From Pseudomonas paralcaligenes (GTDB lineage: Bacteria; Pseudomonadota; Gammaproteobacteria; Pseudomonadales; Pseudomonadaceae), in NCBI RefSeq assembly GCF_019655855.1, contig NZ_BPFX01000025.1, positions 62,001-126,000 on the forward strand: a stretch of DNA of 64,000 nt, in the 5' to 3' direction. Numbering within the stretch: the first letter of the stretch is position 1; each line of letters begins with the position of its first letter. The notes beneath the pieces were generated by a model. The model saw nothing but the letters and a program-made list of their open reading frames with translations. It did not search any database and was not told the DNA's origin. The translations under genes and the position numbers were made by a program. Positions 44,366 to 52,721 of this stretch are shown piece after piece.

Positions 44366-44956
44366 TTAACAACCTTGTACCTGTCTATGACAAGTCCTTC
44401 TCACTATTTCAAAAATTCTTCTAACATTTCTGTTATTTTTAAAAACTTGCACATCCTTTACATGTGCAAACTGCTTGCAAGCAAAATCAGTTGCCACTCT
44501 TGAGCCCTGCATGCTGGCGCACACACCCATGTCTGTCTCAAGCGTCAGAATTCTCGGAGATCTTTCATTCATAAAAGAAAAGCGACACACACAAAAATCA
44601 TTCACCACAAGAGCACCATTATCAAAATCGTCGACATCAAAAAAGACGTCTACTTTATTAATATGCTCCTTAACCAGTTTCAGAACAGGCCCCAGTCTAA
44701 ATCCAAAAAAATCAACACCGCTGCTCCATAAATCACCTTTATGGAAATACAACTTAAAATTAACACCCTTCTCCAAACTCACAGGATGGTATTTCTCAAG
44801 AAGTGAGTGCTCGCCTGTGGAGCCAACTCTATCGTACCCTAGCAGCAACAGCTCATCTTGACTCTCAAGAAAGGCTTCATTTCCCCACCCCCTTGCAACA
44901 CCACCACTCAAATAAATAGAAAAAATCCTTCTTACATGATCCGCTATGTGCTTCAT
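44366..44956 (-). CDS. Hypothetical protein, AT-rich, in T6SS-linked tail
   Basis: The 196-aa protein has no signal peptide or membrane segment and a family I do not recognise. It contains many Phe, Asp and Lys residues (GVNFKLYFHKGDLWSSGVDF). Its composition is far more AT-rich than the EPS genes. It is coupled to the upstream 146-aa gene by an ATGA overlap. The last residues (NNRNVRRIFEIVRR...) have an alternative frame reading ITEMLEEFLK then stop, which suggests a one-base slip in the A-rich stretch near 44435. An immunity-type role is possible from context only. Confidence 0.6.
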   Translation of the reverse strand: MKHIADHVRRIFSIYLSGGVARGWGNEAFLESQDELLLLGYDRVGSTGEHSLLEKYHPVSLEKGVNFKLYFHKGDLWSSGVDFFGFRLGPVLKLVKEHINKVDVFFDVDDFDNGALVVNDFCVCRFSFMNERSPRILTLETDMGVCASMQGSRVATDFACKQFAHVKDVQVFKNNRNVRRIFEIVRRTCHRQVQGC

Positions 44957-45393
44957 ACCAATCGGGACTTGCTTTCAGCCAGATAGAAATCCATGTATTT
45001 CCTGTCTCTGCCTTGAAATGGACGCTTGCCAAAACTCTCAAACAGAAACCCAAAGCGCTCATAAGCCACATCAAGATTTCCGGCCTCGTATTGCACTACA
45101 CCTGTGATCATGGCAACTGTGCCATCTTTTGCCGAGCCGAATGAAAGTGCCAGAGGCTCCAGCCATGGCTGAGCATCATGCGGTCTCTCAGTCTTCAAAT
45201 AGAAACCGATGATCTGCTGAATAACCAATTGCCCGAAATCCCACTCGTGCTGCGGCACAGGCAGTGTCCCCCAGGCTTGAAGCAATGCTTGCTCGGCGGC
45301 GGCGTCATTCCCATCGTTGATCTCGCGTCCTGCCAAACCGAGGAGATCCATGATTCGGTTACGCGCCTTCGCTGCGCACATAGCCAGCGGCAC
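44953..45393 (-). CDS. Small TPR-like hypothetical protein
   Basis: The up to 146-aa protein has helical-repeat character: AAEQALLQAWGTLPVPQ, YLKTERPHDAQPWLEPLAL, VVQYEAGNLDVAYERFGFLF resemble tetratricopeptide pairs. Similar proteins occur as immunity proteins beside Rhs/T6SS toxins, but no toxin gene directly precedes it here. Start is GTG at 45393, or ATG at 45351 (MDLLGLAGRE). Confidence 0.6.
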   Translation of the reverse strand: MPLAMCAAKARNRIMDLLGLAGREINDGNDAAAEQALLQAWGTLPVPQHEWDFGQLVIQQIIGFYLKTERPHDAQPWLEPLALSFGSAKDGTVAMITGVVQYEAGNLDVAYERFGFLFESFGKRPFQGRDRKYMDFYLAESKSRLV

Positions 45394-45616
45394 AAACTAC
45401 TTGTCTGAAGATGTACAGCTGTTGTCTTTCGCCCTGCCGCTCCAACAGGAGTCGGTTACCGTAGCCCACAAACTACCGGATAGCGTTGAAGCAGCGTACC
45501 TGCACAGTGACGTCCTAGAAAGGCGAAGAGTATGAATGGCTGACTGGGCAAAATACTGCTTTAGCTTTTGAGAGCTATTAGTTGGTCTGTTCCGGAAGCA
45601 GTAGATTGCGCAGTTC
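45394..45616. other. Intergenic gap with no supported gene
   Basis: AT-richer sequence lies between the thioredoxin-like and TPR-like genes on the minus strand. No frame has a credible protein. This is where an effector gene for the downstream immunity-like pair might have been lost. Confidence 0.4.
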
Positions 45617-46033
45617 TCATCGCACCTGCGGGTGGCCAGGGGTTGTCGCCCAATCCTCACATGCAAGCCGCCTCCATACCCCCGGATCAACGGCATCGGC
45701 GGGCAGCGTGGTGGGTCTCGAAAGAATCGCGGCGAGGCAATCTGTATCACTGGTGAGGATGCCTCGCTCCAGTAATAAGCCTTGTCGGTAGATCAGCAAC
45801 TCGGGCAGATCATCTGGGATGTAATCACCGATAAACGAAATATGTTCGTCAATGTCGAGCCACAAGAATAAATCCTTCTCGGATGCCTGCTCGGAAAACA
45901 CATCAAACACAGGGCGCAAATAAAAGCACTTATGACACCAGCCCGCCCCTAGCGCGACGATCAGGCGAACATCAGAAGAGCTGTTCAGTCGTTTGGCCAG
46001 TTCCGCGGCGTGCTCCCAAGGATCGAACTGCAT
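45617..46033 (-). CDS. Thioredoxin-like protein with WCHKC motif
   Basis: The 138-aa protein has the motif LGAGWCHKCFYLRPVFD (CxxC about residues 33-36), followed by LFLWLDIDEHISFIGDYIPDDLPELLIYRQG, which matches the thioredoxin fold order. There is no export signal. The ATG at 46033 overlaps the TIGR02270 gene stop by one base (TGATG), which fixes the start. It lies in a T6SS operon; it may help fold or reduce Cys-rich cargo such as the effector, which has several Cys (inference). Confidence 0.75.
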   Translation of the reverse strand: MQFDPWEHAAELAKRLNSSSDVRLIVALGAGWCHKCFYLRPVFDVFSEQASEKDLFLWLDIDEHISFIGDYIPDDLPELLIYRQGLLLERGILTSDTDCLAAILSRPTTLPADAVDPGVWRRLACEDWATTPGHPQVR

Positions 46034-47325
46034 CAAGCTATTTTCTCCAGCAAAAGTTCCATTCGGGAAAGCTGCTCCGGCAACTTTGCTCGGTTGTTGA
46101 TACAGGCCCCCGGAGTCAATGGGAACCGATGCGAGACAAGCCAACGCAATGCTTGGGAATTCATGCGCAGCAGCTCGGGTAAACGAGCTTCGGTAAGTGG
46201 CAAGCCGAGCAGGATAGGACAGCCGTCAGGTGCCTTGAGCGGATAGGTATGGATGCGTGCACTGTCCGGATATGGCAGGCCTGGATCGAGATCATCGGTA
46301 GGTCGTGGATCCCCAGTCAGCGGAGTCGGAGGATGGCATAGACCCGCTCGCTCCAATTCGATACCAGTAAGCGTAGCCCAGACCCAGCCGGCCAGCCGAG
46401 CAGCATCAGGGTGGTCCAGATATGCCAACACTGAAGGCAGATAGGCACCATCACCATGGTGCAGGATGAAAAGCAGGGCTTGCCGCGGAGGTAACTCGTC
46501 CAATAACGCCCCGACACCGGGATGACCATGCGGAGTCATGAGACCAAGGTGGCGAATCCAGCGCTCAAGCTGGCGCTGTGAATCACGTCGCATGCGCCCC
46601 GTCAGCTCGGCGTACTCACGCGCGAGAGCAATCACCGCTTTCCACAAGATTGCCAAGCCGTCTGATCTTCCCAAAGCCGCTCCTACGATGGCCGCTTCAG
46701 CGCGAACAACACGCTCAGTATCCATGAGCAGGACATTGATACGCTCCTGTCCCCCGCTGGCACCAAGCAACCGGCAAGTGGAGGCTCGCACTTCCGCATA
46801 AGGAGACACCAGCGCCGCCTCCAACGTCTCGTGGGCAATTTCCATGGGACTGTTAAGCAGGCGCAAAGCACGCCATGCGGCGACCTGGAGGGGTACAGGA
46901 ACATCGCTATCGCTCAGCCAGTGCTTGATCCACGGCTTCGCATATCGCTCGTCAGCCCAGGCGAAAGCACTGATCAAGCCACGCAACATCCGCCGGGGGT
47001 CTCGTCGGATTACGTCCCAGATCTTTTTCAGACGGAAGCCCGCTGCGTCGGACTCAATTGCTAGTAGCGCACAGACAAATGTTTCGCCGGCACCCTGCCA
47101 ACGAACAAGCTCACCAAGCGTCCGCTCCCAACCCGCTGCACCTGCGACACGCAGTCCGTCCAAATGGGCCATGAGCAAGCGGTCGATTTGAGCCAGCTGT
47201 GGCAGACCAACAAGCGGCGAATAGGCGCTTATGTCCCATTGCGTCCAGTAAAATGCGGCATCTCCAGCATGACGCGCAACAAGACTAGGAATGCTGATTC
47301 TTTCGATGGTTAGGCTATCTGACAT
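46033..47325 (-). CDS. TIGR02270-family HEAT-repeat protein
   Basis: The 430-aa soluble helical protein has HEAT-like repeats (PLQVAAWRALRLLNSP, ALVSPYAEVRASTCRLLGASGG, DTERVVRAEAAIVGAALGR). It resembles the TIGR02270 family found in T6SS vgrG neighbourhoods. It follows the probable immunity gene and is coupled to the thioredoxin-like gene. Its function is unknown; an effector accessory or adaptor role is inferred from location. Confidence 0.75.
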   Translation of the reverse strand: MSDSLTIERISIPSLVARHAGDAAFYWTQWDISAYSPLVGLPQLAQIDRLLMAHLDGLRVAGAAGWERTLGELVRWQGAGETFVCALLAIESDAAGFRLKKIWDVIRRDPRRMLRGLISAFAWADERYAKPWIKHWLSDSDVPVPLQVAAWRALRLLNSPMEIAHETLEAALVSPYAEVRASTCRLLGASGGQERINVLLMDTERVVRAEAAIVGAALGRSDGLAILWKAVIALAREYAELTGRMRRDSQRQLERWIRHLGLMTPHGHPGVGALLDELPPRQALLFILHHGDGAYLPSVLAYLDHPDAARLAGWVWATLTGIELERAGLCHPPTPLTGDPRPTDDLDPGLPYPDSARIHTYPLKAPDGCPILLGLPLTEARLPELLRMNSQALRWLVSHRFPLTPGACINNRAKLPEQLSRMELLLEKIA

Positions 47326-47354
47326 ATCACTTATTTCTATTCGGCAACATCCAA

Positions 47355-48437
47355 TTACTGCCTCTGACTTTCACTACGCTCCAGCTCCAGCAATTGCTCC
47401 ATGACGCTGAAATGGATGATCGTCTGCCATCGGCCATTCTCCTTGAATACCGCGCCGTAGAGCCCTGCAACCAAAAGCACGCCATCACCCACGGAAAGAT
47501 TGCCCGAGCAGGCTGATACTTCATCGGGAACGTCAGCACGGGCAACCCGACCGTTACTGATTGTCCACAAGCCATAGTCGTTGGTGCACCAGACCTTGTC
47601 CTCGTACCAGACCATATCCTTGATAGGGAGATCGGTACCTATACTGCCGATATTCTTCCAGTGATTGTCCCTACCCATGAAAATGCCGTTATGAGCTGCG
47701 ATGTAAACGCTCCCGTCTCCGCCACAGCAAACGGCACTTAAGGGGTAATTGCTGGGAAAGGGTATTTGCCTCCAGAGTTGCCCATTGAAGTGCCAGACAT
47801 CGCCCAGCCCACCCACTGCATATATATCGCTTTCGTTCCAACCATCAAAGTCATCGAAGCTCGTATGGTTACCTTCGTCATATCCATCCGGGATAAACTG
47901 GCTGAGCGATTGCCATTGGCCCTTGTCGAGCCGCTTGCCGATGGCCCGCCCTCCGCCACAGGCATAGAGGTATCCATCTAGGGCTTTTAGCTTGGAAAGA
48001 TGCCCACGAAGAAAATTGCCATCTGCTCCGTTTTGTTTGGATAGATGAAACGATGTCAATGGCTTATCTTCATAGGCTGGCCCACTGCCGGTAACAAAGC
48101 ATTTATGATCAAACGAGGGATAGGTAGACACCCTTTCGATATTAATAGATTGGTTCAGTGGCTTCTGAGCTGCACCGATAATAATCGACTGCCAATTCTG
48201 GAGAAATGTTCCTCCCCATTGCTTGTCTGGCTCAAAAGTACGGACAAATGTGAAGACCGCTTTTATCCTGAGGCTCGAGTCCCAATCGTTCTCCTCCTCT
48301 TCCCTGACTTGCTCATCCGTGTAAGATGGCTCCATCACAAAGACAAAAACGTCCTTATTGCGAACCACGCAATCCCGGAACCAGAATTTATATTTCCAGC
48401 TAAATATTCTTTTATAAGTTTCCAGGGTCACCTGCAT
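47355..48437 (-). CDS. Probable immunity protein, beta-propeller-like
   Basis: The 360-aa cytoplasmic protein has repeated Trp/Gly blades: FDGWNESDIYAVGGLGDVWHFNG, GDGSVYIAAHNGIFMGRDNHW, YEDKVWCTNDYGLWTISNG and VGDGVLLVAGLYGAVFKENGRW. These look like a beta-propeller. It directly follows the Tox-GHH2 effector (10-nt gap), the position of Tsi7 next to Tse7 in P. aeruginosa, so it is the best immunity candidate. The specific fold and toxin binding are inferred. Confidence 0.72.
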   Translation of the reverse strand: MQVTLETYKRIFSWKYKFWFRDCVVRNKDVFVFVMEPSYTDEQVREEEENDWDSSLRIKAVFTFVRTFEPDKQWGGTFLQNWQSIIIGAAQKPLNQSINIERVSTYPSFDHKCFVTGSGPAYEDKPLTSFHLSKQNGADGNFLRGHLSKLKALDGYLYACGGGRAIGKRLDKGQWQSLSQFIPDGYDEGNHTSFDDFDGWNESDIYAVGGLGDVWHFNGQLWRQIPFPSNYPLSAVCCGGDGSVYIAAHNGIFMGRDNHWKNIGSIGTDLPIKDMVWYEDKVWCTNDYGLWTISNGRVARADVPDEVSACSGNLSVGDGVLLVAGLYGAVFKENGRWQTIIHFSVMEQLLELERSESQRQ

Positions 48438-48447
48438 GATCAGATCC

Positions 48448-49644
48448 TTAAATATCTGGAGTTTCAGTGGGCGGTGTCGGCTCCGGCATTTTAGACATTA
48501 CCCCCGTCCCATCTTTCGGCAGCATACCATTGGGGCAGTTATAATAAGCCTTAAGCTGCGCCAACAAACAATCCCTATCACATTGCAAGGCGGCGCCAGA
48601 AAGCCTTACCGCATCTACCGCATTGCTCGCCATGTCGTCTAAGGAAATGATATTCGGGCTTTTTCCAGACTTGGATCGCTCATTCCGATATATTCGGATC
48701 AAATCCTTCAGCTTTATATGTGCATTGCCATGAGTGCCCCAGCCTTCATTGTTCTTAGTGCCCTCAAGGCACATTACTGGTGCGGAGTTATTGTCGTATG
48801 ATGTACAGCTACCTGTTGCAGCGGAATTGGGGATCAGATGGTGTCCGGTTTGCCCCGGGCAGCAGCCTTGACCGGAAATGGAGTTCTGCTGCGAATAGGG
48901 GACAAGGAGACACTTGCGCGCTCGCAGGCACGAATCCATGAGGGCCAATAGGCTCATCATGTTGGTGTGAGCCTTAGCCGGCTTTTCAATAAGGTCCTTG
49001 AGGAACTCCTCAACCTTATCGCCCAGATCCTTTATTCGCAGGATCGCTTCGAGCGCCTGCTTCCCCTTATCCCCCATCACCTCGGCCAGTATCCTGGCCG
49101 TTTCCATGATGTCGTAGATCGCCCAGAGAGCCATGGCGACGGGAATCACAATCGACTCGGACCCAATAACAGCCAAAATACCCTTAATGGCAGCTTTCTT
49201 TGCAAAGTCCTCGGCAATTTCCCTGACTACAGACTCGGGAAGAAGCTCGTAGGCAAGCTCGAACATCTCATCGAGCGAGCCGAGGAGTAGCTTGAGCTTG
49301 CTGAAGATGCCTACATCCAGGTTCTCGATAGCATCCTTGAGAGCATCCAGCTGACTTTGATCATATTTCTCTTTGGGCTTAAGCCACAGACCCGAACAGT
49401 GGTCGTCCATCCAGGCATTGCTCGCGGTACGCACGCCATACCCAGCCGCCTTTTTACCCAGCTTATCGAGCTTTTCGGTGAGACCGGCTATCTTGCCAGC
49501 CACTCCTTTGGTTTTCTTCTTGTTGCTCGACTCAGACTCCGGTTTGCAAGCTCTGGAAATTGCCCTGAAGTCCTTGTCACAGTGTTGCTTAACCGCTGCG
49601 GAGTCGAAGTAGATGTGGGTTGGCGTGTTAGGGATGGTTCTCAT
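48448..49644 (-). CDS. T6SS effector with C-terminal Tox-GHH2 nuclease domain
   Basis: The 398-aa protein has a Lys-rich N-terminal region, two hydrophobic helices (SIVIPVAMALWAIYDIM, about 164-180) and a C-terminal HNH/Endo VII-type nuclease core. The GHH signature is in CCPGQTGHHLIPNSAA (about 261-276), with a second His cluster in GWGTHGNAHIKLKDL (about 301-315). This is the Tox-GHH2 layout of Tse7 (PA0099). The ATG at 49644 follows GAGGG and starts 8 nt after the PAAR stop, so the toxin is encoded separately from its PAAR domain. Confidence 0.85.
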   Translation of the reverse strand: MRTIPNTPTHIYFDSAAVKQHCDKDFRAISRACKPESESSNKKKTKGVAGKIAGLTEKLDKLGKKAAGYGVRTASNAWMDDHCSGLWLKPKEKYDQSQLDALKDAIENLDVGIFSKLKLLLGSLDEMFELAYELLPESVVREIAEDFAKKAAIKGILAVIGSESIVIPVAMALWAIYDIMETARILAEVMGDKGKQALEAILRIKDLGDKVEEFLKDLIEKPAKAHTNMMSLLALMDSCLRARKCLLVPYSQQNSISGQGCCPGQTGHHLIPNSAATGSCTSYDNNSAPVMCLEGTKNNEGWGTHGNAHIKLKDLIRIYRNERSKSGKSPNIISLDDMASNAVDAVRLSGAALQCDRDCLLAQLKAYYNCPNGMLPKDGTGVMSKMPEPTPPTETPDI

Positions 49645-49652
49645 CTCAACCC

Positions 49653-50042
49653 TCAAGCATGGTTGTGGGTCATTGGATCCGTGTGACGGCAGACGTTGAG
49701 CCCTTCGACCTTGACATCGGGTGACCAGTCGACGAAGTAAGCCTTACCGGTGATGACCTTGCTATGGAGCCCCATGCCGAGCTGGCGAGTGGCCGGCTCG
49801 TCGCCAGTGCTGTCAGCCAGGTAAGAAACATCCTTCTTTGCTACTGGCGTGCCGCAGACGAAAACGGTCGTTGTGCCATTTTCCAAGTTGCGGGCGAAGG
49901 CGGTATTCGGATACGGAATAAGCACCGGTCCAGCACTGGGCGCCGGAGGGCTCCAGCATGGATCGGGAAAGGCGGCGGTCGAGACGCCGTCAGCGGCCTT
50001 GGAGCAGAACTCGTTGTCGTTGGCGTAGACGTGGGTTTCCAT
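49653..50042 (-). CDS. DUF4150/PAAR-like T6SS spike tip protein
   Basis: The 129-aa protein has the DUF4150 pattern VLIPYPNTAFARNLENGTT, VFVCGTPVAKKDVSYLADSTGDEPAT, LGMGLHSKVITGKAYFVDWSPDVKVEGLNVCRHTDPMTHNHA. It should sharpen the VgrG spike and carry the Tox-GHH2 effector. The ATG at 50042 follows GGGAG; one at 50054 overlaps the upstream stop. In Tse7 this domain is the N-terminus of the toxin itself. Confidence 0.88.
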   Translation of the reverse strand: METHVYANDNEFCSKAADGVSTAAFPDPCWSPPAPSAGPVLIPYPNTAFARNLENGTTTVFVCGTPVAKKDVSYLADSTGDEPATRQLGMGLHSKVITGKAYFVDWSPDVKVEGLNVCRHTDPMTHNHA

Positions 50043-50053
50043 TGATACTCCCA

Positions 50054-51085
50054 TTAGGGCAGGTAGCGCACGATGACGGCACTGCGTTCGCCATTGTCGT
50101 TGGCCAGATGAATGAGACCGCAATGACCGGGACCATCGGATTTGGGCATGATGTGGGACAGCCAGGCAAGCATGAGAGGGCCGGTGGTGGCTCCAATTTC
50201 GCCGGAGCAGTCAGCAGTGGTCAGTGTGCTAGGCATGAATGTGCCGGGCACGGCGATGCGCGTGAGCGCGTTGGCTGCCTCACGTGCGAAGAAGGCCTCA
50301 CCATTCTGGTCGCTCACGCGGAAGTGCAGTGTGTCGGCCGTAAGGCCAGCCTGAGTGAGTGCAGCACGCATGGCCCGAGTGAGACCACGAGCGCGACTTG
50401 GAATGCTGCCGTCAGGGCGCCCCTCAGCCTGGCCTCGCCCCACGCCTGCAATGTGCAGCCCCTGGGTTCCGGCCGGGCAGTTCTCGAGCAGCAGCGCAGC
50501 GGCGCCCTCGCCCGGCAGAAAACCATCGCTGTTTCCGGGCACGAGGAGCCGTTTGGCCGCAAGGTAATGGTTGATGCTCGCAGCGTTGAGGTAGCTATCC
50601 ACACCGACCAACAATGCACGTTGCATGTTGCTGGTCGCGAACAGAGCTCCAATCTGTTCCAGGGCCATACCAAGCCCTGCTCTGCCGCCAGCGACGATGC
50701 GCGAATCTGGGTGAAAGCTCAACCCCAGGCTTTGCTGGGCATGCAGGGCGGTTTCGAACTGAGCATGTTCGGCACCGTGAGGACGCTCGCTTTCCAGGGT
50801 AATCAGAAATAGAGGGATACTTTCTAGTGAGAGTTGCGGTAAGGCGGCTAGGCAATCGCTCAGCGCATGACGCAGCCAATTCGCCAAGCGCTCTGCCCCC
50901 CAGTGCTCGCCATCGGGTAAGCGGGCGATGCGTACAGGCTCTCCACCAGAGGTGCCGAACTCACTTTCCTGAAAATGATCCAGCCCTGCACGTAGCGCAC
51001 ATGAAATCGCATCCATGTTGTAGCCCAATGCACAACATGCCCCCGCCGCCACGATGCGGATGGAGTTCGATACACATCTGCTCAT
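50054..51085 (-). CDS. Ketosynthase/thiolase-fold protein of the T6SS module, catalytically degenerate
   Basis: The 343-aa protein resembles beta-ketoacyl synthases, keeping the SDGFLPGEGAAALLLE motif and an ECSGEIGATTG-like C-terminal loop (CSGEIGATTGPLMLAW). At the usual nucleophile position (RIVAGGRAGLGMALEQIGAL) there is no Cys, and the two KAS His motifs are not recognisable. It matches PA0098 in position within the P. aeruginosa VgrG1b cluster. It probably acts as an adaptor or chaperone for effector loading (inference). The ATG overlaps the DUF2169 stop (ATGA). Confidence 0.8.
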   Translation of the reverse strand: MSRCVSNSIRIVAAGACCALGYNMDAISCALRAGLDHFQESEFGTSGGEPVRIARLPDGEHWGAERLANWLRHALSDCLAALPQLSLESIPLFLITLESERPHGAEHAQFETALHAQQSLGLSFHPDSRIVAGGRAGLGMALEQIGALFATSNMQRALLVGVDSYLNAASINHYLAAKRLLVPGNSDGFLPGEGAAALLLENCPAGTQGLHIAGVGRGQAEGRPDGSIPSRARGLTRAMRAALTQAGLTADTLHFRVSDQNGEAFFAREAANALTRIAVPGTFMPSTLTTADCSGEIGATTGPLMLAWLSHIMPKSDGPGHCGLIHLANDNGERSAVIVRYLP

Positions 51086-52185
51086 GCCGCCGTCTCCACG
51101 CGCTGAACACATCCACCGCACCCGCCGTCGATGCCAAGCGCCTTGGATCTCCACCAAGCTGGGTCGACCGGTCCCACGGCAATGGTGTCGAACTCCTGTA
51201 TACGACGTCGAATGGGAATGCTGGTACGCCAGACAGCGCTAAAACGGGCTGCCTCGGTCTCGAAAAATAAAGTATCAACCACCGCCTGGATGTGCTCAAC
51301 ACTGTAGTCACTGCGCAAAACTCTGACCGTGTTATTCAAATTGGGCAGGCGGAATTGCAGACTGGGCCAGTCCGAAAGCACATGAATCAGCCGAACTTCC
51401 TCGCCTCCTTGGGGATAGTCGATCTGCTGGTCAAGGGGGGCGCACTGGTGATAGCGCTCATCAAAGTTCTCAGGGAGAAAGGGAAACTGATTGGTATGCC
51501 AAGCTTCGTCGTAGGTGCCAGCATGGATGGCACGCTGCGGCCAATAGCGGGGGATGGCCGAAAGCGCAACCGCACGGTAATTTCCGGTCGGGCGCATGAT
51601 GGGAGCCTCGAAGGCTTCCAGGCAAGGAATCGGCGCGTTGGCGGTAAGCTTATGTGTATGGGGACCGACCCAGCCGATGCCCACCGGGTTGTCGAGGAAG
51701 GTATCAGTCAATTCCTGGCCTCTGATGTTGGCATAAGGATGTGTACCGCCAAAGGCGAAGCCATAATGCAGAGGAAGATGTATAAACGGGGCTGGCTGGC
51801 TCGCTTCATAAGAGCCAAGGCTTTTCTTCCAGATGCGCGGCCCCTGGACCTTGATCAGCTTGACCATTGCGCCTACTTGGACCTGTACCGCCAAGGCCGT
51901 GATGGGTTTTCCACCTGGAGCGCGAGCACAAGCATCGAAGATAACGTCGCAGCGCGGCTTGTGACGGGCGAAATCATCGCCGTAACGCAATGGCGACAAG
52001 CCCGGCTCGCCATAAAACTGATCCGCATGGCTCAGCGGTTGTGGCGTCAGGGGATGCGGGCGCTGCCCCGGCTTGGGGATGCGCCAAGTCGCCTTGGCAA
52101 CGATTACCAGATATTCACGTCCACCAGAGTCGAACGTGGTGGTCATGTCCACGGCCAGGCTTTTGGACCCACAGACGACTTGCAT
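51082..52185 (-). CDS. DUF2169-domain T6SS adaptor
   Basis: The 367-aa protein has DUF2169 landmarks: LVIVAKATWRIP, DQFYGEPGLSPLRYGDDFARHKPRCDVI, PALWxK-type GPRIWKKSL, and NPVGIGWV. DUF2169 proteins are adaptors that load PAAR or toxin cargo on VgrG. It lies 2 nt after the DUF6484 gene and is translationally linked to the KAS-like gene. Confidence 0.9.
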   Translation of the reverse strand: MQVVCGSKSLAVDMTTTFDSGGREYLVIVAKATWRIPKPGQRPHPLTPQPLSHADQFYGEPGLSPLRYGDDFARHKPRCDVIFDACARAPGGKPITALAVQVQVGAMVKLIKVQGPRIWKKSLGSYEASQPAPFIHLPLHYGFAFGGTHPYANIRGQELTDTFLDNPVGIGWVGPHTHKLTANAPIPCLEAFEAPIMRPTGNYRAVALSAIPRYWPQRAIHAGTYDEAWHTNQFPFLPENFDERYHQCAPLDQQIDYPQGGEEVRLIHVLSDWPSLQFRLPNLNNTVRVLRSDYSVEHIQAVVDTLFFETEAARFSAVWRTSIPIRRRIQEFDTIAVGPVDPAWWRSKALGIDGGCGGCVQRVETAA

Positions 52186-52187
52186 AA

Positions 52188-52721
52188 TTAGTTGATCTGC
52201 ACAGAGCCGCCACGAATACGTTGAGCAGCGCTGGCATGACTAGTGATGGAAACGCCGCGGATAACGACTTGACCTCCGGCCTCCAGAAGGATCACCGCGT
52301 CGCCGCAACGCAGCTCTAGCTCTGTTTCTGCTTCGACGATGAGACGTGCACCTTCGCGACGAATCTCCGGCACAGTGGTGCTAATGGCGAGATTAGGCTC
52401 AGCAGCCGTCAGCAGCAGGCCGAGCACGATAGGGCGCTGGGGATCAGACGACTCAAAACCAAGCGCCACAGCTTGCCCGATGCAGTCTGGGGTGAGTGAG
52501 ATCAGAGTCTGAGCACAAACATCGGACAGACCGAAGATATCGATTGCTACCCGAGCATGCCCCTCTTCATCGATTTGCTCCAGACGGCCAATAGCAATGC
52601 CTTCGGCTCGCTCGGGCGGGGGCACTTGAGTCGGGCGTCGCAACAGATCATCAAGCGGATGGCCGCTTGGCGATACGAGGCCGACAGTTGGCTCAGTCGC
52701 TGCCATTGCATCAGTTTTCAA
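52188..52721 (-). CDS. DUF6484-type T6SS protein
   Basis: The up to 177-aa protein has the segment GIAIGRLEQIDEEGHARVAIDIFG...IGQAVALGFESSDPQRPIVLGLL, which resembles a small OB-like VgrG/DUF6484 fold. It is the second gene of the T6SS module. A TTG start at 52721 sits 9 nt after AAGGAG inside the vgrG 3' end; ATG at 52706 lacks a site. The role is probably spike-associated. Confidence 0.78.
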   Translation of the reverse strand: MKTDAMAATEPTVGLVSPSGHPLDDLLRRPTQVPPPERAEGIAIGRLEQIDEEGHARVAIDIFGLSDVCAQTLISLTPDCIGQAVALGFESSDPQRPIVLGLLLTAAEPNLAISTTVPEIRREGARLIVEAETELELRCGDAVILLEAGGQVVIRGVSITSHASAAQRIRGGSVQIN

